NCBI RefSeq assembly: GCF_027943255.1
Contig: NC_072896.1
Coordinates: 67,412,501 to 67,476,500 of the forward strand
Reading direction: 5' to 3'
Length of the DNA: 64,000 nucleotides
From: Anastrepha obliqua
Taxonomy: Eukaryota; Arthropoda; Insecta; Diptera; Tephritidae
Shown here: piece after piece, positions 47,879-59,522 of the stretch
How the letters are laid out: each line of letters begins with the position of its first letter
Position numbering within the stretch: position 1 is the first letter of the stretch
Made by a program: the position numbers and the translations under genes
Notes under the pieces: generated by a model
The model's input: the letters and a program-made list of their open reading frames with translations, nothing else
Databases searched by the model: none
What the model was told of the DNA's origin: nothing

Positions 47879-49133
47879 CAGGTGAACGATATGAAGTGTT
47901 ACCAACTTCACACTGCTTGTATATGTAAAACAGCACATGACATCAACGTCAAAATTGTTTTAATGACAGTTCAATATATTGTTTATAAGCCATCAAAAGC
48001 ATTTGCGTCTCAGTTTTGTTGAATTTTTTTTTCTGTGATGGAATTCAAACATAATAGTGTGATTGCGTTATACTTGGCTGGAAAATCACAACCAGCCATT
48101 GTTCGAGAGCCCAGTCACCACAAAGTGAATAAAATGTTTGTGTATCGCATTATAAAACGTTACAAAGATACTGGTAGCAATGCAAAACGCTATGAAGGTG
48201 GACCAAAAAAACCGCAACAACGCCAGAAATGGTTCGGAAAGTGAAGGTTCGACTTGAACGAAATCCACGTCGAAGTGGAAGAAAAATGGCCAAAGAACTG
48301 AAAATATCGCAAGACAGCATTCGACGCATATTGAAAAATGAGCTCAAGGTCAAGGCTTACAAGTTCCAAAAAGCACGCGATCTTTCACCCCAGCAAAAAA
48401 GAGTTCGGTGCGAAAGAGCAAAGGAGTTGTTGCGCTTGCACGAACGTGGCGAATTTCCTAACATTGTGTTTTTTGATGAAAAAAATTTCCCAATTGAGCA
48501 GTTCATAAACACTCAAAACGATCGTGTTTACTTGACCGAACGCTCACACGAGAATTTGAGCCTACGTATGGCCACGCGAAGCAATTTCCCATCGCAAGTA
48601 ATGGTTTGGGCCGCAGTGACCGCTGATGGACGCTCTCCAATCGTTTTTATCGAGCCTAGTGTCAAAGTGAATGCGACTTATTATCGGGAAAATGTTTTAG
48701 AAGCTGCTTTAAAACCGTGGACACTCAAACATTTCGGTCGTAGACCATGGACGTTCCAACAGGACTCGGCACCGTCTCATAAAGCTGGTGTCAACCAAGA
48801 ATGGTTAAAATATCATGTTCCACACTTCATTTCGTCCACACAATGGCTTTCGAATTCGCCAGACGCAAATCCGATGGACTATTCCATCTGATCCATCTTC
48901 ACATCTCACCTCAAGATCACATTCGTGCAGCATGCAACTCATTTTTGGCCGTTTGAAGGCTATAGTCAAAGGCAAAAGGTGGTCATATCGAGCTAAAGTG
49001 AATATATGTTAAAATTGTAATCATTTTTGAACAATTTTGCCTTTGAAATCAATAAAAACTAATTTCACACAAAAAGGTTATGGTGTTTTGAATAGTTACT
49101 TGAATAGTTTTGAACTTCATATCGTTCACCCTG
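47879..49133 (+). mobile_element. DD37D maT-type mariner relative, nearly intact
   Basis: The termini CAGGTGAACGATATGAAGT and CAGGGTGAACGATATGAAGT (inverted) are flanked by TA (47877-47878 and 49134-49135). Length 1255 bp, typical for the superfamily. The transposase is described separately. Confidence 0.85.
48038..49012 (+). pseudogene. DD37D transposase gene, few lesions
   Basis: From the ATG at about 48038 the frame encodes an HTH region (MEFKHNSVIALYLAGKSQPA...FVYRIIKRYKDTGS). A run of seven A's at about 48206-48212, where eight would keep frame, shifts it. The second frame (48229-48891) encodes the second HTH (RNPRRSGRKMAKELKIS), the first catalytic region IVFFDEKNF, VMVWAAVTADGRSP, and FQQDSAPSHKA...SPDANPMDYSI. 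There are 37 residues between Asp 2 and Asp 3, so DD37D (maT). An expected Trp codon is TGA near 48889, and ~70 bp is deleted before the C-terminus (HIRAACNSF). Recently dead by appearance. Confidence 0.85.
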
Positions 49134-49221
49134 TATTTATATATATATAATTGGCGTATACACCCTGTTTGGGTGTTTGGCCGAGCTTCTCCTCCTATTT
49201 GTGGGGTGCGTCTTGATGTTC
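49134..49221 (-). repeat. SINE 3'-end fragment hosting a mariner insertion in its tail
   Basis: (TA)n then ATTGGCGTATACACCCTGTTT, GGGTGTTTGGCCGAGCTTC and GTGCGTCTTGATGTT, i.e. the SINE tail and 3' body in reverse orientation. The maT element sits in its TA tail, and 47484-47868 sits in the same TA run. Confidence 0.75.
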
Positions 49222-51649
49222 GAATCGAATCATCTGAACATTCTAGGCATGGTTATTAGCGTGCATATCTATTTCGGGGCTTTATTGTTTAAGATGTAAA
49301 TTTAAGTACTCTGAATTTCGACCTCAACAAATTTTAAAATTCCTGGAACACTGTGCGCTGCTTGTATCTTTACCAGCCCCTGCTGTTGGCTGCCAATACG
49401 GCATTGACGTCGCATAACTTCCAATAAGAATCAAACCATAACCAAAAAACAATCAGCCAAACCAAACAACCAATAAACCGGCCGGCCTGGTAACCAATCA
49501 GTTGGAACAAAGCGTGGAACGAAAATTTCATAGCAAGCAAATAATAATACAATAAAAAAATATACATTAACGGATGCCGAAATTTGTTTTCCTGGGAGTG
49601 GCTACTTGGAGATAATTTGTTTAACTGTATATAAAATACGAAACCAAAATAACAGCCAACGTCGTTGAAGCATACCTACACACGAATACACATTCGCACA
49701 TACATAATTCATTTGAGAGAAAAAATTTCTGAATTTTTGAGTGTTTAGAATGCAGTGAAAATTTCTGTTGCCAGCGTTTTTACATTGGTTATGCAAACAA
49801 AATGTACTTATGTACATAATTTTGAAATTACACAGCAAATGAAAACGCTGCGTTGGTGGACTGGACTGAAACACACTTTCTTGTGTTCAGAGGTAAATTC
49901 GCAATTTGCATAAAGCGTCATAAATAGTAAGAAAAATTTCACAATTCTTAGCAAGAAGACAAAATGAGGAAAAAACAAACTAGATGATTGCCTTTTGCTG
50001 CTGTAGCAATACTAGACATGCATACATACATATGTATTTCATACAGATTTTGCTCGTCGTTCCGTTCTACTCTCTACTCCTCGCGTATTTTCTTCGCACT
50101 GATCTCAAGTTGCCCTTTGGTCGTCACTCGTTGCTCTACTATACTCGGCATGTGGCTAGAAATTTGTGAAGTTTTAAATCGCTCACAGCGTAGAGCGCGA
50201 AAAGGTTACTGAACTGCTAAATTGCTCGGCAACTGTGTTGCTAAAACAATAACAATAAATGCTGGAAAGGCATAATTAAATTGCGATGTGACATTTGTGC
50301 GAAGTTGACAGCTGAAGTTGTAATAAAATGTAGAAATATGCAAAGATTGAAATAGACGAGAAATTTCTTGTGATATACATATGTATGTATGTATTTGCAT
50401 ATGAACGAGCGCATACACACGAGAGGACGAACAAATGTTCGTTTAGCTGATTACAAGGAAATTAGCAAAAATAAGATTAATATCTTAACTTGAAATCGTT
50501 TATAATTTTTTTATCATATCACATAATTGCAATTAATTTATAAATATTAGACTTCAATAAATATAAGACTTTCAAAGATAGTTCGCCAGGAACAATGTTT
50601 GTAAATGTTTACCATGACATTCAAGCCCAGTTATTATGAACAATTTAGTGGTTAAATTTTTGATTTTAGTGAATTTTCGAGTTTACCAGAGCTACAGAGA
50701 AAACGTCATCAATCTCCCCAGAAAAAAATTCGGGTCTGAAATCTTCAAAACCAATTAGATAGCGCAAACAATGGTGCATTTTTTCTATATTAGATTAAGT
50801 AGAAAGTTCTGATCAAATCAAGTGGATAGTTCGTCACTCATATTGCTTTAAAATTATTTGATACAACACGAATACTCGTACTATGTTAATATTTCATTTA
50901 AAGAATTGAACGCTAAACCTCAAAACCCAGCTGATTCCTACCACCACAAAAATGTTGTATGCACAAAGTGCTTTTCAATGTTCCTTTTTTGCTATGAAAG
51001 GGGATTTTTCTGCTTCCATTTCTTATGCCAAGATTGTTGACAAATACCCGTAGTGGACGCTTATTCCATTAGCCGCTAAATTAGGAAAGAAATAAATTGA
51101 TCTAAATCTAAATATGTTAATCTCGTCATTGAAATAAAGCAAAAAAAGAAAACCGCACAAAACTTTTTATTTGACATTCATTGAATATATCCGCAAGCTT
51201 CAGATAACGTCGAAATGCATAAAAAAGCCCATTCGAATGCCTTGCTGTGATGTCAGTGGAGTTTACACCGACTTAGTAGCATTGCTTTAAGAGTTTGCAG
51301 CTACTTTGACTCTTTGCAGTGAAAGTTAAAATGAAATTTCACAATGAAGTACTAAATCATATTACTTTTTTTAAATTTCTCACAAATTCTATAAACTCAA
51401 CGTACTTTTGTTACATTACATCTTACATTTGATTTTGCTTATAAACTTTGGGAGTGGTGTCAAGAGAGTGGCGCTTGTTATGCTGTGAGTAAGTACTTTG
51501 GTTCAATGTTAGCGGACGTGTGAATTTTTAGTACTTAATAAGACCTCAGATTTTTATTACAGCTAAATACAAAGTCAGTTTTACGTATCTTGAACTTGTG
51601 TTGGCATTCTTCGGGGAAAACTGAAAAAAATTTATAGAATAGGATATTC
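49222..51649. other. Intron-like or intergenic DNA
   Basis: No supported exon. CATA/TATG microsatellites with CATACATATGTATT-type palindromes at about 50022 and 50378. The remaining ORFs are short and overlapping. Confidence 0.35.
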
Positions 51650-51971
51650 GTTTCTTAGCCGAATGGGTTGGTGCGCGACTACCATTCGGAATTCACAGAG
51701 AGAACGTCGATTCGAATCTCGGTGAAAACACCAAAATTAAGAAAAACATTTTTCTAATAACGGTCGCCCCTCGGCAGGCAATGGCAAACCTCCGAGTGTA
51801 TTTCTGCCATGAAAAAGCTCCTCATAAAAATATCTGCCGTTCGGAGTCGGCTTAAAACTGTAGGTCCCTCCATTTGTGGAACAACATCAAGGCGCACACC
51901 ACAAATACGAGGAGGAGCTCGGCTAAACACTCAAAAATGGTGTACGTGCCAATTATATATATATATAAATG
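51650..51971 (+). repeat. tRNA-derived SINE, full-length copy
   Basis: Head: TAGCCGAATGGGTTGGTGCG (pol III box A like) at about 51657 and GATTCGAATCTCGG (box B like) at about 51710, with a long variable-arm-like spacer resembling a Ser/Leu-type tRNA. Body: CGAGTGTATTTCTGCCATG, CGTTCGGAGTCGGCTTAAAA, GTAGGTCCCTCCATTTGTGG. Tail CCAATTATATATATATATA. About 315 bp. The spacing, poor stem pairing and attached body rule out a functional tRNA gene. Confidence 0.9.
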
Positions 51972-51973
51972 TA

Positions 51974-53284
51974 AAGGGTGGTTTTTTAAGAGCTATAGGA
52001 AAGTTTTTCAAAAAAAAAAACACACGTAAAATTCAGAAAAATGCATGCAATTTTTATTTAAATCGATAGTACAGTCCATATAATTTAATGTTCGAAGATT
52101 ATATCATGTAAATGTTGACCGCGACTGCGCTTCAAATGGTCCATCCGCTTAGTCCAATTTTGGCATACTCTTTCCAATATTTCGGTCGGTATCTCACTTA
52201 TAAATGCTTTAATGTTGTCTGGCAATGCGTTAGTTGAAGCAGGCTTGTCTGAATAGACATGAGCTTTAACATGGCCCCACAAAATATAATCTAAAGGCGT
52301 TATATAGAACTATCTGCGTGGCCAATTGACAGGTCCCAAACGTGAAATAAAATGTTCACCGAACTCGCCTCTCAACAAGTCCATTGTTACGCGTGCTGTG
52401 TGGCATATGGCACCGTCTTGCTGAAACCACATGTCATGCAAGTCAAGCTCTTGCATTTTGGGCAAAAAAAGTTGGATATCATTTCACGGTAGCGCTCACC
52501 ATTCACAGTTACGTTACGATTCGCAGCATCTTTGAAGAAGTACGGTCCAATGATACCTCCAGCCCATAAACCGCACCAAACTGTGACCTTTTCTGGATAC
52601 ATTGGTAGCTCTTGCAATTCTTCTGGCTGATCTTCACTCGAAAATCGACAATTCTGCTTATTTACGTACCCATTGATCCAAAAATGAGCTTCGTCGCTGA
52701 ACACAATTTTTCGATAAAAAAGTGGATCTTTGGCCAACTTTCAAAGAGCCCATTCACTAAAAATTCTGCGTTGCGGTAGGTCGTTCGGCTTCAATTCTTG
52801 CACCAGCTGTATTTTGAAAGGCCGAAATCACACCTAAATCCTTTAGCAAAATTTTCCACGTTGTTGAGTAACAGAGGCCCAATTGCTGCGAACGGCGACG
52901 AGTAGATAATTGATAGTCACCATTAACACTGGCCGATACAGCTGCGATATTTTCTTCAGTTCGCACTCTACGTAAGCGTGCTGTTGGTTTGATGTCCAAT
53001 AATGTAAATTTGGTTCTAAATTTAGTCACAATAGCTCGAATAGCCGCTTCAGTGGGTCGATTAAACTGACCATAAAATGGAAGAAGCGCGCGATAAACTT
53101 TCTTAACAGAACACGCATTTTTATAATAAAATTCAATGAGTTGCAAGCGTTGTTCGTTTGTAAGACGATTCATGGTTAAATTATAGACCAAACTGAAGAT
53201 GTTTGACAGTGAAACAAAACACGAAACGTGCGTCAGCTGTTTAAACAAACTGTTTAAAAAGGCAATAGCTAAAAAATCACCCTT
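51974..53284 (-). mobile_element. Full-length DD41D (rosa-like) element, inactivated
   Basis: The ends AAGGGTGGTTTTTTAAGAGC and, inverted, AAGGGTGATTTTTTAGCTATT are flanked by TA (51972-51973 and 53285-53286). 1311 bp. It inserted into the TA tail of the SINE at 51650-51971: TA-rich sequence lies on both sides. Confidence 0.85.
52085..53170 (-). pseudogene. DD41D transposase gene, multiple lesions
   Basis: Reverse strand. Starts MNRLTNEQRLQLIEFYYKNA (ATG at about 53170-53172), then RALLPFYGQFNRPTEAAIRAI and a linker (SVNGDYQLSTRRRSQQLG). A frameshift near 52825 and a stop near 52740 lead to IVFSDEAHFWINGYVNKQN (Asp 1), VTVWCGLWAGGIIGP, NVTVNGERYREMI, a frameshift near 52455, then FQQDGAICHTA (Asp 2). 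A stop near 52310 precedes TPLDYILWGHVK (Asp 3), with 41 residues between Asp 2 and Asp 3. C-terminus RSRGQHLHDIIFEH. Confidence 0.85.
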
Positions 53285-53286
53285 TA

Positions 53287-53869
53287 TATATATTCGGTTA
53301 AAGTTAAATTTATTATTTTATATACCTAAGTGTTTATTTGAATTTAAGTAGTGTTCATTAGAATTTCATTTATTTTAATTTAATTAATGTGATAAATTTC
53401 TAAGATAATACGAGTATAGAGCTGTTGTACAAAGAGCGGATGCATATTGCGATCTGCAAAATCTTTTGTTTCTATCTTTCAATATCCAGGATGTGGTACC
53501 TGAAGGCCTTTATGTATTTCTTACAACTAATTCAGTTATGACTCAGCGCTGTTCCGAGGTAAAATTTTTGGAAGCATTCCTTATAGTAGTAAATACGACG
53601 ACAGCGTTATACATACGTTCGGACTTATTTAGTATCAGATATATTCAGGCATAATGTCATTACTCCTGAAATCATCTGAATTGATGAATTTGTAAAATTA
53701 ATAATATCATAGAATCTGCTTAATGAGATATTAAATCATATGAAATTGAAACGGGAGAACTCAACTCTGGCTACTGAGCTCAAGTTTTAGCTCCAACTTC
53801 ATTTCAGTTTCGTATGCGCAATATTGAGACGCTGATACTGCAGTGAATTCAAGCCTAAAAAGTTCTAGC
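53287..53869. other. No recognisable gene
   Basis: AT-rich. A 62-codon ORF at 53466-53654 has no recognised motif. Confidence 0.35.
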
Positions 53870-53873
53870 TTAA

Positions 53874-55843
53874 CTCTTTCCGTCACGCTCTTTACTGCGA
53901 CATAAAAAATTTATTTTTTGTTGTTAATTGGTGAATATGGAATACAAGTAACACACGAATGCAAAAAAAAAAATATTTATCGTTAGGTTTTTGAGAAACA
54001 AGGTGGTCACCACCAGTAAGCACCATGACTGAAGGGTACAAAAATTTATTAAAACTAATGCACTCAATTACTTCACTTTTTTATTTATTTTTAGAAAAAA
54101 GACAATACAAAATTTGGTAATAAATTTACAAACAATTATTTCTTGTGAAAATCTGAAAAATATGTCTTTCCTTTTCGGAGGCAAAGAGGAACGTGGCATG
54201 TTCTGCATTGCCATACTGTGCGGACAGGGACGCTTTTGGTACTGCAAAAGGCGCATCTTCTAGGTGTGCCTCTAAGCGGTTGGTGTCGATTACTCTCATG
54301 GCGGATTTCAGCAGGCACACTAGGCTTATACCGTTTTATAGCAACTGGTACAGGAGATCTTGGGCTTGATCCATTGCTGATCGCGGAACTTCCTGAAGCT
54401 CGCTTGTTTACGTAGCAAGGTGATAACAGCCCCTGATAAATTGAGCGGCGAAAGCCCTTCAATGTCAACTCATCTAAATGAGGTCTGTTAATCAGAAGTT
54501 CTTTGTAAGCTATATAGCTATTGATAACGCAGCAATCCAAGAAATGAAAAAAAATCGGTGCCACCACTTTTGGGATTTTCGGTCGATGGAGTAACAGGCT
54601 TTTAATTGATCGAATTTATCAACGAAGTTCATATTGCTATTGTATTTCTTTACAGCGGATGGTTTATAATTATTTCTGAAGTTGCGGCGAAGAATTTCAA
54701 GCATAGGACGGACTTTATATAACTTATCATAGTCTGCATGCTTTCTAGCAGGCATGAGATTATTGTCATTCAGATGCAAGCATCCAAGAAGCCAGCTGAA
54801 GCGATTTAGGGGCATACAAGAGGAAATGTAGGAGTCACGTAAATCAGGAGCAGAAGACCAGTAATCTTTGTCGGTAGCTTTTTATACCTATCACCATATT
54901 TATGGCCAAGAAAGTTTGTATTTCAGAAGGACTGGTAGGAGAAAAAGGTTTACCTTCTTGTGTTGCGTATAGGTTAGTTTGAAAGCTTATGACCTCAACA
55001 AAATCCTCTGTGCAAAACGTGCGAAACAATCGGAATGATGTTACATCTTCCAAGCTGATTATATGATCAGCTAAGCCCACACTCTCAACAAACTCGCCAG
55101 GTATATCCATAGAGAAGGTCCTTTCCATTTAGGTGGCTGCAAGATCGTAGAGCTAACATTATTATTCTGACTTTCAAAGTTTGATAATGGTATGATATGA
55201 ATAGCTCTTCATGGATATTCTGTACATCTGCCCCACACACATCCAATATCGATTTTGACACTGGCCACTCAGGCGTGTCTAGATTTTCATCCTCATCGGA
55301 ACTGGCTTCACAATCAGGTCCTGAAGGTAAATCTTCACACAAACATTCTTCAATTTCCCTTTGCGTCAATGATAGTTGCATTATTGAAATAATTGCCTAA
55401 AATATTGTAAATACCAAAGAAAGTCCCACTCATAGTGACCGTATAAAAAAGCAAATTCTAGGTACACTTACGTCACGGTGGTTACTGTTGCTAACCACCA
55501 CTGATTATAAGAAATATTCGTAAAATAATCGAAATTTAAGCGAGAAAGCAACCACTGTGTATCAAACACACCACAAGAACTAAATTTGCACAAAAATCAA
55601 ACCATAAATTGCGTTATTGAATTTATTATGAATTTTTACTTCTAGCTTTCACAAAAACGCGCGGCCACGGATTTTTACTTTAAATTTTCTCAACACGTGG
55701 TGGGTGTATTTCTAGCTATTAGCGTCCTCTTCACTTAAAAGGAAGCAATAATCAATATTCGTGCAAAATTAAAAACATAAATGTCCCCAACCGTCGTAAA
55801 AAAAATAGGTGGTTAGCAACGCTAACCACCGAGACGGAAAGAG
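53874..55843 (-). mobile_element. piggyBac-like element with TTAA duplications, internally deleted
   Basis: TTAA (53870-53873) then CTCTTTCCGTCACG on the left. CGAGACGGAAAGAG then TTAA (55844-55847) on the right. The 13-14 bp TIRs and TTAA target are diagnostic of the piggyBac superfamily. A subterminal palindrome GGTGGTTAGCAACGCTAACC lies at 55808, a near copy at 55480 (GGTGGTTACTGTTGCTAACC), and GGTGGTCACCACC near 54002. These are candidate transposase-binding repeats. 1970 bp. Confidence 0.9.
54136..55381 (-). pseudogene. piggyBac-like transposase, catalytic centre largely deleted
   Basis: Reverse strand. N-terminus 55381-55085 (QLSLTQREIEECLCED, acidic SSDEDEN). Frameshift into 55128-54844 (LFRTFCTEDFVEVISFQTNLYATQEGK, the family's F...I..TN.YA block). 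Frameshift into 54815-54510 (MPLNRFSWLLGCLHLND...YDKLYKVRPMLEIL..NF). Here NYKPSAV jumps to KKYNSNMNFVDKFDQLKACYS, so the segment carrying the first catalytic aspartates is missing while the V-D-FDQ region remains. The C-terminus (54567-54136) ends in a Cys-rich domain: RCAFC...WQCRTCHVPLC. Cannot be active. Confidence 0.9.
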
Positions 55844-55847
55844 TTAA

Positions 55848-57814
55848 AGCTTATTTTGACCTCGTTCCTCAAATCTAAATCATCCGTTTTTTTATTGTTA
55901 CAACAACAAGGCAGATAATGATTTGTTGTCTCAGTTTTTGAAAAAAATGTTTGATCCGTTTTTTTCCTTTTCTTCAAGTTTTTTTAAAACATTTTGAAAA
56001 AAGTAGAATCTTTTTCGAATTTTTAACATTTCTTTGTTAAAAAAATTTACGACTGCTAGAAAAACAATTCCGACAGTTCCGAAAAAAATAGTAACGGTTT
56101 CTTTTCCAAGTTTTGGTAAAAAAATATTGAAAGAAAATTTGGTCAAAATTTTGGTGATTTATCTCCCTATTTTTATTAGAAAATAAATTGTTTCCCTTTT
56201 CCGTCATTATTCTTTCGATTTCGATTTCTTTCTTAAAAAAATTAGCTACTGCTAGAAAAACTTTTCCGGCAAATAGGAAAAAATTGTATGATAATCTCTT
56301 TCAAACTAAATTCCCCTTTTTTGTTTTGGATTGCGTCTGATGAAATTGGAAATTCGACTGTACGCCTGGATTCTGGACACTCTGCAACGAATAATCCTTC
56401 AGAATCTGTAGGTAATTAAATTTTTTTATTGTTGTTTTAATAAATGCCAACTTCTCGATACCAGCATTTGACTTAAAAACCCAGAGAATGACGCTGTCAC
56501 TCCTATGTTTCATTGTCGTCCTCAATTTTTTATTATTTAGCTCCATCGGACATGTTTTGAAGGCTTCAGAGTACGGGAATTCAGTTATTTTCGCAAGTGA
56601 ATCGAAATTAAATTTATTTGGTTCGGATGGCATGTCCTATGTGTGGAGTGTGACTCTGATTTCAATACGGTCATAGAGGTTCCATAAGATTAAGTTAGCC
56701 ATAGCATGAACTCATTAATTTATATTTATGTTTGACTGCAGAGGTGTTAAAAAAATTCCCATTATCTACAATATGAACTCATCACTTTTTTGAATAAATG
56801 GTTTTTTTCACAAATTTATCAATTAATAGGAGTTGCCTTATAAATAAAATCTTATCGTGGTAATTTATATCTGTTTAAGTAAGAATACGTATGTATGTGA
56901 GTACAAGTGTGTATTTTCCTACACTGCGGCTCTCAAGTACGTGTGAATACTTTTGTGGGTAATTTGCCATTCGCGCATGTGATGACGCAATCGAAAGGCA
57001 AAGCGCAAAACAAACGCATAAGATGATAAAACATTTTATAGTGATTAATTTTTATGAATAGCACTTGGTAGTGGGGACAGACGTTAGCAAACAGAAGTCT
57101 AAAGTGTTAAAAGTCAAGTTCACTCAAGAGTTGGATATGTCGAAGTTGTATAGAGGCGTAGTATAGAAATTGCGAATAATGCGAATAGATACATGAAACA
57201 ATACGTAGAATTGATAAGAGCGAATTTAGAAGTGTTTGAGTGGAGGAATAGTGAGTAAGAGGCGAGGCAGCGTGAAGTGTAAAGTTATTATATACGATAT
57301 TTTGATGTTGACCCTACATTATTTTGTTGGTTTTTGTGCTTATCTTTAATGCTTTTTGCTTTGTCTTTATGTAACATAATCAATCAAAAATTTTTTGATA
57401 ATTTTATCTAGTAGATTTTGCTTACAGTACGATTATTCATGCATTTATGTGTGGTATATTATTTAATTACATTCAGTGGAAGAGATGGCGCTTCTAGTTA
57501 AGAAAACACTTTTTTCATACCTGCGTGCTTGTGCTCTAAAATATCTTAATGTTATTTAATGGAATCGATATTGATATAGGCATATACACGAGTATACACC
57601 GATGTTAGCCATATCTGCATGATAATTCGAGCACAAATTAATATACTTCAATGAAACTTGGTACACCCTTTGGTATGAAAAATGCCCGAAGTCGGTAAAT
57701 AACCACACAAACCTGCTTCATAATGGTAATTTAACAACAAAAAAATAAAAAATAACAAAAGCTAATCCCTCTGTTATAAATAAAGCAAAATTATTCAAAT
57801 TTCAAATTGCATCT
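55848..57814. other. No recognisable gene
   Basis: T/A-rich 55,900-56,300. A reverse 110-codon ORF at 56301-56633 has no recognised domain. 56,880-57,300 is ordinary non-coding DNA. Confidence 0.35.
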
Positions 57815-58075
57815 ATAAACCGATTAGGCGCGGGTACTACCATTCGGAAGTGCCCAGGCTAAAATCTCCGGGCATGACTCATCGAATGATAGAAAAAGTA
57901 TTTTCTAATAGAGAGTTCCTAACCTCCAAGTGTATTTCTGCCATGAAAACAGTCCTTATAAAAAACCATATACCGCTCGGTGTCGGCTTAAAACTGTAGG
58001 TCCCTCAATTTGTGAGAAAATGTCAAGGTCCACACCACAAATAGGAGGAAGAGCTCGGCCAGGGCTCGCATCTAT
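57815..58075 (+). repeat. tRNA-derived SINE, diverged copy with damaged head
   Basis: GACTACCATTCGG-like head (GGGTACTACCATTCGG), CAAGTGTATTTCTGCCATG, CGGTGTCGGCTTAAAACTG, GTAGGTCCCTCAATTTGTG, AGGAAGAGCTCGGCC. Box A is partly deleted, box B diverged, and the TA tail is absent. Confidence 0.8.
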
Positions 58076-58655
58076 AAGTATTCCCGGTTCAATAGGAAGC
58101 ACAGCAACCAAGGTGGCCCGGTAGATTAGTTGTAGTAAATGCGACGATTCGCCCTATAAAGTTGGTCGTTTGTGCTTAAGTCTCCTCTTGTCGGTTGCCT
58201 CTTTTAATGGAAGTTGCCGTTTAAACCTAGTTTAGACTTCGTGTTGTTTTTGTACATATATGCAAAAAAACCCACTGTCGTGAAAATGAACCCTAAACAA
58301 AATCATAAATGGAATGGCTGATAAATTAGCTAAATTAGATAAATAAAAATTGTATTTTTGAAATTATTGACCATATATCAACAAACCACTTGACAATGTT
58401 CCTTAAGAAGCGATGTTTATTATCAATAACTTCTGATAAATGAGTATTTGACATTCCATACAATATTTTTTTTTTTTGTGAAAAAGGCTTATTCTGTATA
58501 GGTATTCAGCGTCATTCAACTTCAAACGTAAATTTGGCAAACCACTTTGTTCGTCTAAAATGCAGTTCGAAGGAATAACCTGGAGTATGTTTGCGCGCTT
58601 TGAAATTATTCGCGCTCCAAGACGGTAGCACATTTAAAGACCATGGAGAAGAGTG
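58076..58655. other. No recognisable gene
   Basis: Nothing recognised. The reverse ORF at 58403-58633 has no motif. Confidence 0.35.
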
Positions 58656-59522
58656 TAAAAAAATTTTTCCATGGATGGATCCAAGCTAGCTTTTCAAAAG
58701 AATTATGATTATAACTATCTGTCTGACTACCGGACTAGAGAAGTCTTAGCCATAAAGGAGGTATATGTGTGCCTTAACACACACGCCGTAACAAAAGTGC
58801 AATAAATGTCTTCTCGGATAGCCAGGCGGCCATCAAATCATAATAAGATCAAATCTTCCTCGGTAATACCTGTCAGCCCCATATGATATTAGCACTGTCT
58901 TCAAGGTCAGTCTTATATGGGATCCAGGTCATAGAGGTATTGAGGGAAATTGCACGCCCGATGAGCTAGCCAGAAAGGATACTAATTTTCCACTTCTCGA
59001 AAACTGACGCATTGTAAATTAAGGATAAAAAATAATATTCTTCAAGAGGCCAATAGGTCATGAAGAGAAGAAAATAAATGCTAATTTGGCCGCAAATAGA
59101 TAAGAAAAGATCAGGAGAACTCAATTTTTCAAGAGAGAAAATCTCGAAGGTCGATGCTTATGTCACCGGTCATTGGATGTTAGGTACGCACTCCTTTAGG
59201 CTAGGAATATTTTTGCTCATGAATACTGCAGGAGTTGTTGAGATGAGGAAGAGGAAGAAATAGTAGAACACTTCCTCTGTATTTGTCCAGCCTTAGCTAG
59301 GAGTAGAGCAACATTGTTAGGAAAATACTCTTTTGACTCTCTTATGGAACTATCCGTTATTGAGATAAAAACTATGCTAGGCTTCATGAAAGCGTCTAAA
59401 TGGTACCATAATGATTGAATACTGAAGCTCCCGAGTTACACAGTGGTACCACAATGGACGTACATGGTCTAAGTAAGCTGGGTATTTTAAAACCGACATC
59501 CAGAGAAACCTAACCTTAACAA
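58656..59522 (+). pseudogene. RNase H/zinc-tail LINE, decayed 3' part
   Basis: Mixed frames give DGSK-like (WMDPS/DGSKLAF) at about 58675, VLAIKEV (RNase H Glu block), SDSQAAIKS-like near 58825, WDPGHRGIEGNCTPDELARK near 58920, then CRSC...EEEEIVEHFLCICPALARSR near 59230-59300 (zinc motif). The tail runs to CCTAACCTTAAC at 59520. The domain order equals that of 16330-17655 but the sequence is clearly a different family. Confidence 0.7.

Noticed and set aside
51655..51725. tRNA gene-like sequence with box A and box B
   Set aside because: The cloverleaf pairing is poor, and it is fused to a repeated body and TA tail; it is the head of a SINE.
56301..56633. 110-codon reverse ORF
   Set aside because: No recognised domain, no splice or promoter context; chance in AT-rich DNA is plausible.
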